NCBI GenBank assembly: GCA_023444055.1
Contig: JAEZRV010000074.1
Coordinates: 62,001 to 126,000, forward strand
Source of the DNA: Bacillota bacterium
GTDB taxonomy: Bacteria; Bacillota; Clostridia; Acetivibrionales; DSM-1351
DNA: 64,000 nucleotides
Direction of reading: 5' to 3'
The notes beneath the pieces are model-generated. The model ran no database searches and was not told the origin of the DNA. It saw only the letters and a list, made by a program, of their open reading frames with translations. This document shows, piece after piece, positions 8,196 to 16,503 of the stretch. The position numbers and the translations under genes are program-made. How positions within the stretch are numbered: position 1 is the first letter of the stretch; every line of letters begins with the position of its first letter.

Positions 8196-10615
8196 GTAAA
8201 ATAGAACTAATAAACTACAAATTATTTACATATAAAAAGATAGATTTTAATAATGCATCATTAACAGTATTTGACGGTCCTAACGGTTATGGAAAAACTA
8301 GTATTTTTGAAGCAGTAGAATATATTTTGACTGGAACAATAAAAAGAGCTGAAGAGAGTCCTAAAGTAAATGGAACTACTGCATACAATACCCATTTTTT
8401 AGCTAAAAATGTTTTAGAACCTGTAGTAGTAAAAGGTACTTTTACGGCAGAGAATAATGATTGCTTAGAGATTGAACGGAAGCTTGTAGTAACTGAAATC
8501 GAGGGTAAAAATAATAATCCTAAAAATTTAAAAAATGTAACGAAAAGTAAAATTACATATAATGGGGAAGTAAAATGTGTTGATGAAAAAGGAGCTAAAG
8601 TAAAAAAAATAATTGAAAAATATTTGGGCAAAAATATAATAACCTACTATGATAAATTCTATTATATATCTCAAGAAGATAGACTCTCGTTTTTAATGTG
8701 TTCTGAGCAGCAACGAATGAATCAAATAAGAGTCCTTTTTGATATGGAAAATGAAATTTCACAGTTTGAAAAATTTAATAGCTTAAAAAAAGATATTACA
8801 TCTAAAATAAAATCACTTAGAACTAAGAATGAAAATGAACTTAAAAAAGTTCAAGAGAAAAAGATAAAGATAGCATTAGAAAAAGTAGAGAAGAAGGACA
8901 GTGTTGATTATGAGGCTCTTATTGCAAATGAAAATACAAGACCATTTTGGGATAAGCAGAATATTAAAATTAAAGATAAGAATAAATTAGAAGAGATATA
9001 TAATGATGTGAAAGGAGTAGTTGAATTTACAAATCAAACATATAATTTTTTTAATAATAAAATAAATGAATCGTTAGAATTATATATAAATAATCAAACA
9101 AAGCTAAACATGTATTTATTTTTACTTGGTTATGAGAAAAACTTACAAGCATTATTTGAAAACCATAATCAGTACTTAGAGGTTAATTCATATTTAATTT
9201 TCTTAAAAGAATCAAATGACGTTGATGTAGAACAATTAGATTTTTCCAAAGTTAAAGAATTGTTGAATATTAAATCTGATTTATCAGAAGTTGATTTGTT
9301 AAAAAGAGATATTAAAAAATGCAGAGATAATCAAGGTATATTAGCTACTTCTTTGGAAAAATTACAAAAAGCAAGAAAGAATTTAACTAAAACTGTAAAA
9401 GGATGGCAGGATGCAGGGGGAATGGATATCTCAGAAATGACATGTCCTTATTGTAAAACAGATTTTAAGAATAAAGAAGCTTACGATAACGCTATAAAAT
9501 CTGTTGATGAAATATTTAAGAATTGTACAAGTAATGAATTAAAGCAAATTCAAGATGATATTGAAAGGCTTACAGAAATATATAATGCTGATTTGAAGCT
9601 AGAAGTTGATAATTACTTACAAAGAAATGCTATTTTTAAAAATGATACAGTAGTTAAGATTTTCGAAAACTGGAATACTATATCAGAAGAATTTAATATA
9701 TTTATTCAGTTTTGTGATAATAAGAATATATTAGTTAGAAATTATGCTTTAGATGCAAGTCAAGATGCGAAATGGACAGAGCAAACCGTTGAATTTAGCA
9801 AGATACTAAAGCAATATTTGACTATTATTCCTAAGGATTATTTTGATATGGATGAAAAGTATAGTTTTGGTTCTATATATACAAAAATATATGAAGGCAA
9901 GAAAGACAACATTAGTAAAATATCTGAAGAACAGAAAAATAGGAAGCTAAAGTATATAGAAGAACAATATTATATGTCCGTGTATAATGAGATAGAGAAC
10001 GAAGAATTAGATTTAAAGCATAATACTATTGTTATAGATAAATTAAAGGAAATGGAAAAGGAAATTAAAGAAATCTGTAGCATTTATAAAGATAATATAG
10101 GCAATTATCAAAACAAAATTATAGGTAAAATAAAGATACCTCTTTATTTATATACTGGAAAAATACTGCAAAGTTATCAAGGTGGGTTGGGAGTCTATAT
10201 AAAGGGTGAAAAAAAGGATGAGAAAAGTGGAAATACTAGTGATATAGAAAAATTAGAGAGTATTCGGCTTCTATCACCCAAACAAAAGGAACATGATATT
10301 TTATATACCTTAAGTTCTGGACAATTGTCTGGTGTAATAATAGCATTAACTTTAACATTAAATAAATTTTATGGTGATGGTTTATTTGAGTGTTTATTAA
10401 TAGATGATCCCGTACAGACTATGGATGACTTAAATATAGCATCTTTAGTAGAAGTATTGAGGAATGAATTTAGTGAGCACCAGCTAATAATTTCTACACA
10501 TGAGGAAGACTTTTCAAGATACATACGTTATAAATATGAAAAATATGGTCTTCCTGTAACTTGTGAAACTTTAAAAGAAAACAATTTCAGTGAAGATAAT
10601 AAGAATCTTAATTAA
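8177..10615 (+). CDS. ABC-3C system SMC/RecF-like ATPase
   Basis: This 812-residue ATPase should power the ABC-3C complex. The N-terminal Walker A is GPNGYGKTS (residues 34-42). Long charged helical regions (about 190-300 and 330-660) are interrupted by TCPYCKTDF near 422-430, a Cys pair in the position of a zinc hook. The C-terminus carries the ABC signature LSSGQLSG (about 711-718), Walker B CLLIDDPVQTMDD (about 737-749) and the switch His in ISTHEED (about 770-776). All catalytic ATPase motifs are intact. A taaggagg ribosome-binding site lies inside the previous gene, so the four-part operon is tightly coupled. The alternative is a stand-alone RecF/SbcC-like repair ATPase, but the neighbours argue against that. 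Confidence 0.85.
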   Translation: MGKFRLSKIELINYKLFTYKKIDFNNASLTVFDGPNGYGKTSIFEAVEYILTGTIKRAEESPKVNGTTAYNTHFLAKNVLEPVVVKGTFTAENNDCLEIERKLVVTEIEGKNNNPKNLKNVTKSKITYNGEVKCVDEKGAKVKKIIEKYLGKNIITYYDKFYYISQEDRLSFLMCSEQQRMNQIRVLFDMENEISQFEKFNSLKKDITSKIKSLRTKNENELKKVQEKKIKIALEKVEKKDSVDYEALIANENTRPFWDKQNIKIKDKNKLEEIYNDVKGVVEFTNQTYNFFNNKINESLELYINNQTKLNMYLFLLGYEKNLQALFENHNQYLEVNSYLIFLKESNDVDVEQLDFSKVKELLNIKSDLSEVDLLKRDIKKCRDNQGILATSLEKLQKARKNLTKTVKGWQDAGGMDISEMTCPYCKTDFKNKEAYDNAIKSVDEIFKNCTSNELKQIQDDIERLTEIYNADLKLEVDNYLQRNAIFKNDTVVKIFENWNTISEEFNIFIQFCDNKNILVRNYALDASQDAKWTEQTVEFSKILKQYLTIIPKDYFDMDEKYSFGSIYTKIYEGKKDNISKISEEQKNRKLKYIEEQYYMSVYNEIENEELDLKHNTIVIDKLKEMEKEIKEICSIYKDNIGNYQNKIIGKIKIPLYLYTGKILQSYQGGLGVYIKGEKKDEKSGNTSDIEKLESIRLLSPKQKEHDILYTLSSGQLSGVIIALTLTLNKFYGDGLFECLLIDDPVQTMDDLNIASLVEVLRNEFSEHQLIISTHEEDFSRYIRYKYEKYGLPVTCETLKENNFSEDNKNLN

Positions 10616-10777
10616 AATAGAATAAGTCTAACATAAGAAGATATATAGATAGATTTATAATATGATTGAAAGGTTAAAGTGACTGTTATTGGCACGCCAT
10701 TTTACCCTAATATACTAATGTTTCTTAAAACTTAATTTAGAAAAAGCATGTTAGCTGGTAACTTACGGTCAAATTTT

Positions 10778-10824
10778 CAAAAAGTCCTTCCAAGTGATAA
10801 TACATGATGAGAAGGGCTTTTTAT
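10778..10824 (+). terminator. Terminator after the ABC-3C operon
   Basis: Arms AAAGTCCTT (near 10781-10789) and AAGGGCTTT (near 10812-10820) pair with one G-U wobble across a loop of about 22 bases and run into T residues. It lies about 160 bases past the ATPase gene. Confidence 0.65.
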
Positions 10825-11133
10825 TGTGCCTAGACAGCCACCAGCTTAGATGCTAGTTTTTTATTAAGGTCATAAATTCGTTTCTACTTAATAAATATTA
10901 ACAAAAATTATATTCCCACAACAGGCTTATAATCCCAAACCTAATATGATATATTTCTATAGTGAGAGCATAGAGTGAGTATAGAGAGCAGCTATGGGGG
11001 ATATATTATGGATGAAAAACAAATATAGGAGCAATGAGTAAAATTTACGAACATGAATGCGTCTATGACTATTGGCTATAAAGCTGCACTATATGTAATG
11101 CCTACCTATTTGATAACAACATTTTAGTACTAC
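10825..11133. other. Gene-free AT-rich stretch
   Basis: I see no credible gene here. An ATG behind gggggatat near 11010 opens only a six-codon frame, and the following bases show stops in all frames. It may hold decayed coding sequence, but no family can be recognised. Confidence 0.5.
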
Positions 11134-11515
11134 TTTTTGCTAATTTTGAATAATATTCTGATTTAGAACCACCATTCCGATATTTTAGAACCACTATGTG
11201 CACTTTATAGAACCACTATGGTATATCCGTTAGCATAGTATTTATTCCACGGTTTCCTTGACAACGAGCCTCTAACAGCATGTTGTTAGGCATTACGGCG
11301 GACAACCTATGAACAATGAAGTATGTCTCTGCAAGAGGTTGCTGCCTGGCAGAGAGCCTAACATGATGTTTCCTCATTGTCAAGGAACTTTCGCGGCATA
11401 AAGCTATACAAGGTGGCGGTTCCTCCAAAAGAACATTATGGTTCTCATTCATGCAAGATATGGTTCTGCCAAATCGGAATCATGGCTCTGTCGGACAATA
11501 ATATTCAAATTTTTC
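11134..11515. repeat. Long imperfect palindrome with phased terminal repeats (mobile-element remnant)
   Basis: The whole stretch is an imperfect inverted repeat centred near 11327. Three copies of agaacc at 11165, 11187 and 11209 (spacing 22) are mirrored by ggttct at 11440 and 11462 and ggctct at 11484 (spacing 22), all around the same centre. Flanks and interior also match in inverted orientation; for example TTCCTTGAC (11254) pairs with GTCAAGGAA (11379). Composition is richer in G+C than the surroundings. Repeated phased motifs at both ends resemble the multiple transposase sites of IS21-type elements, so a non-autonomous derivative or two abutting element ends is likely. The small open frames inside look non-coding. 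Confidence 0.6.
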
Positions 11516-11617
11516 ATAATAGAATTTAGAGTACCAACTATTTGCATACAGTTCTATAGAACATACATTTTGGGTACAGGGGTTTGTTCTAAAGCATATT
11601 TGAATATATTGAATAAT

Positions 11618-11654
11618 AAAAAAGCCCGTAAATAATTAAATTACGAGCTTTTAG
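11618..11654 (-). terminator. Terminator for the minus-strand secreted-protein genes
   Basis: An inverted repeat pairs AAAAGCCCGTAA with TTACGAGCTTTT. On the minus strand the single mismatch becomes a G-U pair and a T tract follows, so it terminates the gene ending at 11684. A near copy lies at 13210-13248. Confidence 0.8.
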
Positions 11655-11683
11655 AGTGATTATATTTTTATGACTTTAGTGTA

Positions 11684-12325
11684 TTACTTTTCTAATTCCT
11701 TAATCTTATCTTTAAGTGCTTTATAATTAATTACTTCGTTAGTATCAACAGATTCTATTTCAGTTGACTCATCGGGAACTACTGTTTTGCTAGACGCAAC
11801 GGATTTGATATCACTACTTTTTGCATTAGTATTTTTTTGTTTTATCTTATTAAAGCCTTGGCTATAGCTTACTAGCCTATAGGTATTGTTTTGACTATTA
11901 TAATTTAAAAATAGTACATATTCGCCATCCTTTTTAAAATTATTATCACCTGTACCCATTAGTCCAAAGTCAAATTCATCGTTAACCGAACCTTTTAAAC
12001 TTTCAACTGTTTTCATTTTGTATGTTGTTACAGGTGCTGTAACTTTCATATCTTCGCCTCTACCATTTTTAGTTAAGGCAGTTACTTTCTTTGTTTCTTT
12101 TTCACCAGTAAATATACATCTGACTATTACATCAGAATTGTTTATCAATTCATCTTCATGATATCTTATTTCACTATAGAGTGCATTACCTGAATTTCCT
12201 CCGCTTAAATTGCTATTTATGCTTGTATCTTCTGCTACGCCTGTATTTACATTACACATATATATTGCTGAAAAAACTGCTATTATTACTAGTACACAGG
12301 ACCCGATAATCATTTTCCTTTTCAT
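11684..12325 (-). CDS. Secreted or membrane-anchored protein of unknown function
   Basis: I do not recognise this 213-residue protein. It has a basic N-terminus and a hydrophobic segment (about residues 5-25) acting as a signal peptide or anchor. The extracellular part contains an ordered region (about 50-150) with SDVIVRCIFTGEKE, VESLKGS and GEYVLFLNY, a pattern seen in uncharacterised secreted proteins. A low-complexity Ser/Thr/Glu-rich stretch follows, then a charged tail ending DKIKELEK. It lies 20 bases behind the matrixin-like protease gene and probably shares its promoter, so a linked extracellular role such as partner, inhibitor or target is possible but unproven. Confidence 0.7.
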   Translation of the reverse strand: MKRKMIIGSCVLVIIAVFSAIYMCNVNTGVAEDTSINSNLSGGNSGNALYSEIRYHEDELINNSDVIVRCIFTGEKETKKVTALTKNGRGEDMKVTAPVTTYKMKTVESLKGSVNDEFDFGLMGTGDNNFKKDGEYVLFLNYNSQNNTYRLVSYSQGFNKIKQKNTNAKSSDIKSVASSKTVVPDESTEIESVDTNEVINYKALKDKIKELEK

Positions 12326-12345
12326 TTTTCAAACCTCCATTCAAA

Positions 12346-12993
12346 TTATATTAGTGAATAAACATATCGAACACCGCTAATATCATCACTTTCTAAAGTT
12401 CTCCAATGATATGTAAGATTATTTCCTAAAAAATCATTAACATAGGGGTACATAGTTTGATAATATACAGGAGATGTATCTTCTGGTCTACCACCCCCAG
12501 GAATTGTGTTGTTATGATATAATCCAGCAGCGTGACCAAATTCGTGAGTAAAAACGCCTTGCATATCGAAATAAGTATTAATGCTACTATTATAATTTAC
12601 CCACGTACATTCTGTATTTAACACAATATCAAATTTATTATAATTATTGATTTGATCAATGTAACAATATCCCTGTGCCGTAGATGGAATATTAAGATAA
12701 AATGGAAGGCTTGTAAAATCTGCAAAACCTACATCCGAAATCCAGTCAAAAAAATCAATATCTCCAGTTCTATCTCCAAGTGAGCCAAAAGAAATTCCAT
12801 TGTTAACGCAAGTCCATGTGTAAGCAGCATTTAAAGCTGCTGTTTTTTGTGCGGAATTCATACCATTAGTATAAAATGATAAATTAATTGTAGTTGGTCT
12901 AGTAGGATTTAAAGTATAGGCAAAGGCACTGCATGTAAAAACAGTAAGTATTAAAGTAATAGAAAGTGCTATTATAGTTTTTTTCTTATTCAT
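12346..12993 (-). CDS. Secreted matrixin-like zinc metalloprotease
   Basis: This 215-residue protein has a clear signal peptide (basic start, hydrophobic core, cleavage probably after SAFA near residue 25). Near the middle it carries GVFTHEFGHAAGLYHN, the complete HExxHxxGxxH zinc site of metzincins. A Met follows in YYQTMYPYV and fits the Met-turn. Length and layout match small bacterial members of peptidase family M10 (matrixin) without a long propeptide. It should be an extracellular zinc endopeptidase; the substrate is unknown. A consensus minus-strand promoter lies at 13114-13142, and the gene is followed closely by another secreted-protein gene. Confidence 0.88.
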   Translation of the reverse strand: MNKKKTIIALSITLILTVFTCSAFAYTLNPTRPTTINLSFYTNGMNSAQKTAALNAAYTWTCVNNGISFGSLGDRTGDIDFFDWISDVGFADFTSLPFYLNIPSTAQGYCYIDQINNYNKFDIVLNTECTWVNYNSSINTYFDMQGVFTHEFGHAAGLYHNNTIPGGGRPEDTSPVYYQTMYPYVNDFLGNNLTYHWRTLESDDISGVRYVYSLI

Positions 12994-13113
12994 TCGTATC
13001 CTCCATTGATATTTGTATTGTAAGATATTCTTCTAACTTATTTTTCTATAAGACTAAATTAATATAGAAATATATTACAACTTAAAACTCTTAAAATATA
13101 ATCACCATATTAA

Positions 13114-13142
13114 ATTAGATACCATAAAAATAAAAATGTCAA
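13114..13142 (-). promoter_or_regulatory. Promoter of the matrixin-like protease operon
   Basis: On the minus strand TTGACA (13142-13137) and TCTAAT (13119-13114) are separated by 17 bases, about 120 bases before the protease start codon. Confidence 0.75.
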
Positions 13143-13209
13143 TATACCTACAAAAAAAACAGAATATGTAATAAAACTAGTAATAGGTTTATTATTCTGA
13201 ATGTATGAA

Positions 13210-13248
13210 ATAAAAAAGCCCGCAATAATTTAATTACGAGCTTTTAAA
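13210..13248 (-). terminator. Terminator after the DUF4405 gene
   Basis: An inverted repeat (AAAAGCCCGCAAT with ATTACGAGCTTTT) pairs fully with G-U wobbles on the minus strand. It is a near copy of the terminator at 11618-11654 and ends just before the gene stop at 13253. Confidence 0.8.
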
Positions 13249-13252
13249 ACCA

Positions 13253-14359
13253 TCAACTATTTAATAAAGTATAATTTACCTTCTTTCTCCTTTTAAAAAG
13301 CTTTTCACAGTAATAGGTTATTGCAGTAAATAGACCCATTATTGAGATAAAGGTTAATATTACACTTATAACGCTTGAATTACCACCATGTTCGCCTTTG
13401 CCTGGGAATCCATAACCATCTTGAGGTCCTCTACTGCCTTTTGGATTGAAGCCACCAGGGCGTTTTCCTTTATTAAAGCCTTCACCGTCATTGAATCCTT
13501 CACCACCATCTAAATCGAATCTTTTGCCTTTATCGAAGTCTTTAACATCATTAGGGGGCATCCTTTTGCCATCATAGGAACCTTTTCTATCGCTTGGTTT
13601 GATTCGATCGGTTCCATTTTGTTCATCGGATGGTTGAATGTTATTTGATGATTTTTCACTGTTATCTGGATTATTAACATCTGGAGAACTAGCATCGTCG
13701 TTACTCTGCCCAGACGGAATTTGACGGGTATAATTATTGAATTCATCAGTTGGAAAATCCATTGGTTTATCAAAACCACCTTTTAGCTGACTAGTAGGAA
13801 AAGGTGACGTAATCCATCTGGTAAAGCTGGAAGTAACTAAGCTATAAGCACCAAACGCTACAAGAGCTATAACTAGAATTATGCTTATAGGCTTTGCTAT
13901 AGCAGTTGGAACTTTAATATATTTCTTAAACATTCCTATTACAAAGCCCCAGTTCAAGCCTAAGTGTATTCCGACAAGGATTAAAAAACATGCTGATGAG
14001 AAATAATGAATTGGTTTCCAATTGATACTAGAGCTAAAAAAGCCGGCAAAAACTGTTTTAGAAATATATATTCCACTTATTAATATCAATGCTACTGATA
14101 TTAACAGTAAAAAAATAATTATATATCCAAACCTTAGTTTGAAATATAAGTTTTTATTAAATATTCGCTTTGATACAGCCACAATCCATTTCCAATTTAG
14201 TAGATTATGGATTAGGAAAAAACAACAAACAATTAACCCTCCAATTTCATGGAATTCCATACTAATGACATTTTTATTGAACATCAGAACTAATAATACA
14301 GACATTATAATATCAAGTACTATTTTAATAATGTTTAAACTTTTAACTTTTAATGACAT
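13253..14359 (-). CDS. DUF4405 membrane protein with Gly/Asp/Pro-rich extracytoplasmic region
   Basis: The N-terminal part (residues 1-145) has four hydrophobic helices. Paired His occur in FHEIGGL, LIHNLLNW, PIHYFSS and IHLGLNW, a layout like cytochrome b561-type heme proteins and typical of DUF4405. After a fifth helix (about 155-178) comes a region of roughly 140 residues rich in Gly, Asp, Pro and Lys with repeated GKRxD/GF units. It ends in one more helix and a basic KLFKRRKK tail. A redox or ferric-reductase-like membrane function is inference. An aaagggtgg ribosome-binding site lies 8 bases before ATG 14359. The gene appears to stand alone. Confidence 0.75.
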   Translation of the reverse strand: MSLKVKSLNIIKIVLDIIMSVLLVLMFNKNVISMEFHEIGGLIVCCFFLIHNLLNWKWIVAVSKRIFNKNLYFKLRFGYIIIFLLLISVALILISGIYISKTVFAGFFSSSINWKPIHYFSSACFLILVGIHLGLNWGFVIGMFKKYIKVPTAIAKPISIILVIALVAFGAYSLVTSSFTRWITSPFPTSQLKGGFDKPMDFPTDEFNNYTRQIPSGQSNDDASSPDVNNPDNSEKSSNNIQPSDEQNGTDRIKPSDRKGSYDGKRMPPNDVKDFDKGKRFDLDGGEGFNDGEGFNKGKRPGGFNPKGSRGPQDGYGFPGKGEHGGNSSVISVILTFISIMGLFTAITYYCEKLFKRRKKVNYTLLNS

Positions 14360-14571
14360 TTTAATCCACCCTTTCGATATGTAATATGCTATTTTTAAGG
14401 ACGCACATTACTTGATAAATTTATTCATGTTTTCAATATGAAATATGATATTTTAAATATAATTTATATTTGTGTATTTTAGGTGAAATAAACTTGAAGA
14501 TATTGTGTATAAATGGGAATTTCCCTATATTTAAGGCAAAATTTTAATATCATCAAATATAATTTAATAAA

Positions 14572-14602
14572 TTGACTTTTAATACTCATGTGATATTATA
14601 AT
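14572..14602 (+). promoter_or_regulatory. Probable promoter of the cobalamin operon
   Basis: TTGACT at 14572-14577 is followed by TATTAT at 14594 (spacer 16) or TATAAT at 14597 (spacer 19). It lies upstream of a long stem-loop and the cobalamin riboswitch. Confidence 0.55.
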
Positions 14603-14668
14603 TACTAACAAAGTAAATAACTTAACTTTTCCAGCTAAAACTTTAGGTGTTTATATTTAATATTTTAA

Positions 14669-14747
14669 GGTTTGTTAGTAACGAATTGTATCAGTTAATG
14701 AATACATGGAATTTTATTAATTGATACAGTTATTTTCGAAACAAACC
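14669..14747 (+). other. Long stem-loop upstream of the cobalamin riboswitch
   Basis: Nested complementary arms are visible: GGTTTGTT with AACAAACC, TAAC with GTTA, TGTATCA with TGATACA, and TTAAT with ATTAA. They enclose a loop of about 17 bases. The structure lies between the promoter and the aptamer and is not part of the known riboswitch fold. Its role is unknown. Confidence 0.6.
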
Positions 14748-14799
14748 ACGATAAGTTTAGCGAAAGACTTCTATGAGGGAAAGGTCTAGTAAAAATTTG

Positions 14800-15096
14800 A
14801 ATATTGGTTGATTAATTTACGTTAGCAATGTTGGCTTGCCAAATTGTTGTTTATTAATCACTAAGAGGGAATTCGGGTGCAAATCCCAAACAGTCCTGCT
14901 GCCGTAATGACGGAGGAAGTTCTCAAAGCGGCTGTTGTAAAACATCTCTTAAATATATTATATAGTATAGGCAAAAAACCTAGACACATATAATTGTTAA
15001 GATGCATTTTGCCACAGACACTTTAAAGCCACTGAGCAATAGCTTGGGAAGGTGAGAACTGACGTTGATGTCTAAGTCGGAAGACCTGCCAATATT
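14800..15096 (+). promoter_or_regulatory. Cobalamin riboswitch
   Basis: The B12-box region is clear: AGAGGGAATTCGGGTGCAAA, then CAGTCCTGCTGCCGTAATGA, GCCACTGAGC, GGGAAGGTGA, and AAGTCGGAAGACCTGCC. The outer stem is formed by AATATTGG (14800-14807) and CCAATATT (15089-15096). An inner arm pairs TGATTAA with TTAATCA around a TTGGCTTGCCAA hairpin. A stretch of about 80 bases separates the two conserved halves, longer than usual. It controls btuFCD and the late B12 genes downstream. Confidence 0.92.
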
Positions 15097-15203
15097 AGCT
15101 GCATGCACAGGTGTGCAGTGCTATGACTTCACAGTGAATGAAGTGTATAGTTTGCCTAAAAGAGCAATAATAGGATAGCGTATGCTATTATTCTTTTGCA
15201 AAA

Positions 15204-15242
15204 GATACCTTTATAAAATATTATGAAGGTATTTATTTTTTT
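15204..15242 (+). terminator. Expression-platform terminator of the cobalamin riboswitch
   Basis: ATACCTT and AAGGTAT form a stem followed by a T-rich run. A second imperfect hairpin (AATAATAG at 15166 with CTATTATT at 15185) precedes it. Both lie between the aptamer and the first gene. Confidence 0.65.
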
Positions 15243-15262
15243 GTTTAAAGGTAAATTACGGT

Positions 15263-15430
15263 TCAACCTATGAAATGATATTTGATTGTCACCTCAATAT
15301 GAGTGCTGTTATAAGCATTGAAGGTAGGAGTGGCGGTTAACTTTGGGTTTGCATTCAAAAAAGGATAACTAACATCAGTCTTCACTGTAAAGTTTGCAGG
15401 TATACTTGTAAGTATGTTGGAAAAATGAAA
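15263..15430 (-). pseudogene. Possible coding remnant (C-terminal fragment, no start)
   Basis: On the minus strand an open frame of 55 codons ends at 15263 and reads like protein rather than noise (for example NFTVKTDVSYPFLNANPKL and IEVTIKYHFIG). It has no start codon and no upstream continuation. It could be the tail of a lost pilus-like or secreted protein gene; the family is not recognised. The rest of 15243-15503 shows nothing else. Confidence 0.3.
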
Positions 15431-15503
15431 TTAAGTCTTATCTGCGCTATTGGCAAAAAGCCCTTACTTTCAGAGTTTAAATTAATTTACAGGGGGAATT
15501 GAA

Positions 15504-16496
15504 ATGAACAGAGTTTTAAAATTATTAACGGTAGTATTTTTAATTGTGAGCCTTACAGCTTGCGGAAATGTAAATGATTCTAATAACACATCAGAAATCA
15601 ACACAGCAACCTCAACGGCAGAGATAAGTGCTGCTTCTGAAGAAACTTCAGCATCTGGATCAGCAGTTGAGAAAACCATTTATCCTATGAATATCAAGGA
15701 TTCCTTTGATAGAGAAGTAATAATTGAAAAAGAGCCGCAGAGAGTAGTTTCTATTGCACCAAACATTACTGAAACAATTTTTGCTCTTGAAAATGAATTA
15801 AAATTGGTAGGAAGAACAGACTACTGTGATTATCCTTCTGAGGTTTCAAAAATAGAGTCTGTTGGCACATTACAAGAGCCTAGTATAGAAAAAATAGCAG
15901 AGCTAAAGCCAGATTTGGTAATTGCATCTACACATTTCAGCAAGGATACATTAACTAAGCTTGAGGAGCTAAAGATACCAACAATTGTGCTATACGGGGA
16001 AGAAAGCTTTGAAGGAGTATATAATACAATTTCAAATGTTGGAAAGGTGCTAAACTCAAATGAACAGGCAGAAAGTCTTATAGCTGACATGAAGAAAAAA
16101 GTTGAAGATGTGAAAAAGAGTATAGAGGGTAAAGACAAACCTTCTGTATATTATGTTATAGGCTATGGTAAGTCAGGCGACTACACTGCAGGCAAGGATA
16201 CATTTTTAGGACAGCTTATTGAAATGGCAGGGGCAGAAAATGCAGCTGCTGATGTTACTGATTGGAAATATAGCCTTGAAAGATTAATTGAAAAAAATCC
16301 CGATATTATGATTTGTCCTCTAGTAGGAGAATACAAGCAGGGATTGGAATCAACAAACGGCTATAAGGATTTAGATGCTGTTAAAAATAAAAAGCTTTAT
16401 GAAATTGACGATAGCCTTATAACCAGACAAGGACCAAGATTAGCAGATGGTCTGCTTGAACTGGCAAAAATAATTCATCCTGAAGCTTTTAAATAG
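15504..16496 (+). CDS. btuF: Vitamin B12 ABC transporter, substrate-binding lipoprotein
   Basis: This 330-residue lipoprotein should capture cobalamin or corrinoids outside the cell. The signal peptide ends in a lipobox (LTAC, Cys near residue 20). A Ser/Thr-rich linker follows, then a BtuF-type periplasmic-binding fold with PQRVVSIAPNITETIFALE, VGRTDYCDYP, and a late LITRQGPRL block. A related siderophore-binding role is possible by fold, but the gene is first behind the cobalamin riboswitch and followed by btuC and btuD. The start has a caggggga ribosome-binding site. Confidence 0.9.
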   Translation: MNRVLKLLTVVFLIVSLTACGNVNDSNNTSEINTATSTAEISAASEETSASGSAVEKTIYPMNIKDSFDREVIIEKEPQRVVSIAPNITETIFALENELKLVGRTDYCDYPSEVSKIESVGTLQEPSIEKIAELKPDLVIASTHFSKDTLTKLEELKIPTIVLYGEESFEGVYNTISNVGKVLNSNEQAESLIADMKKKVEDVKKSIEGKDKPSVYYVIGYGKSGDYTAGKDTFLGQLIEMAGAENAAADVTDWKYSLERLIEKNPDIMICPLVGEYKQGLESTNGYKDLDAVKNKKLYEIDDSLITRQGPRLADGLLELAKIIHPEAFK

Positions 16497-16503
16497 GAGA
16501 CAT

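Noticed and set aside
8287..8631. Minus-strand open frame of 114 codons
   Set aside because: Entirely within the N-terminal ATPase domain of the ABC-3C gene; a shadow frame.
11216..11635. Two small open frames (minus 11216-11452, plus 11438-11635)
   Set aside because: They lie inside the imperfect palindrome, have no ribosome-binding sites and their translations look like shadows of the repeat.
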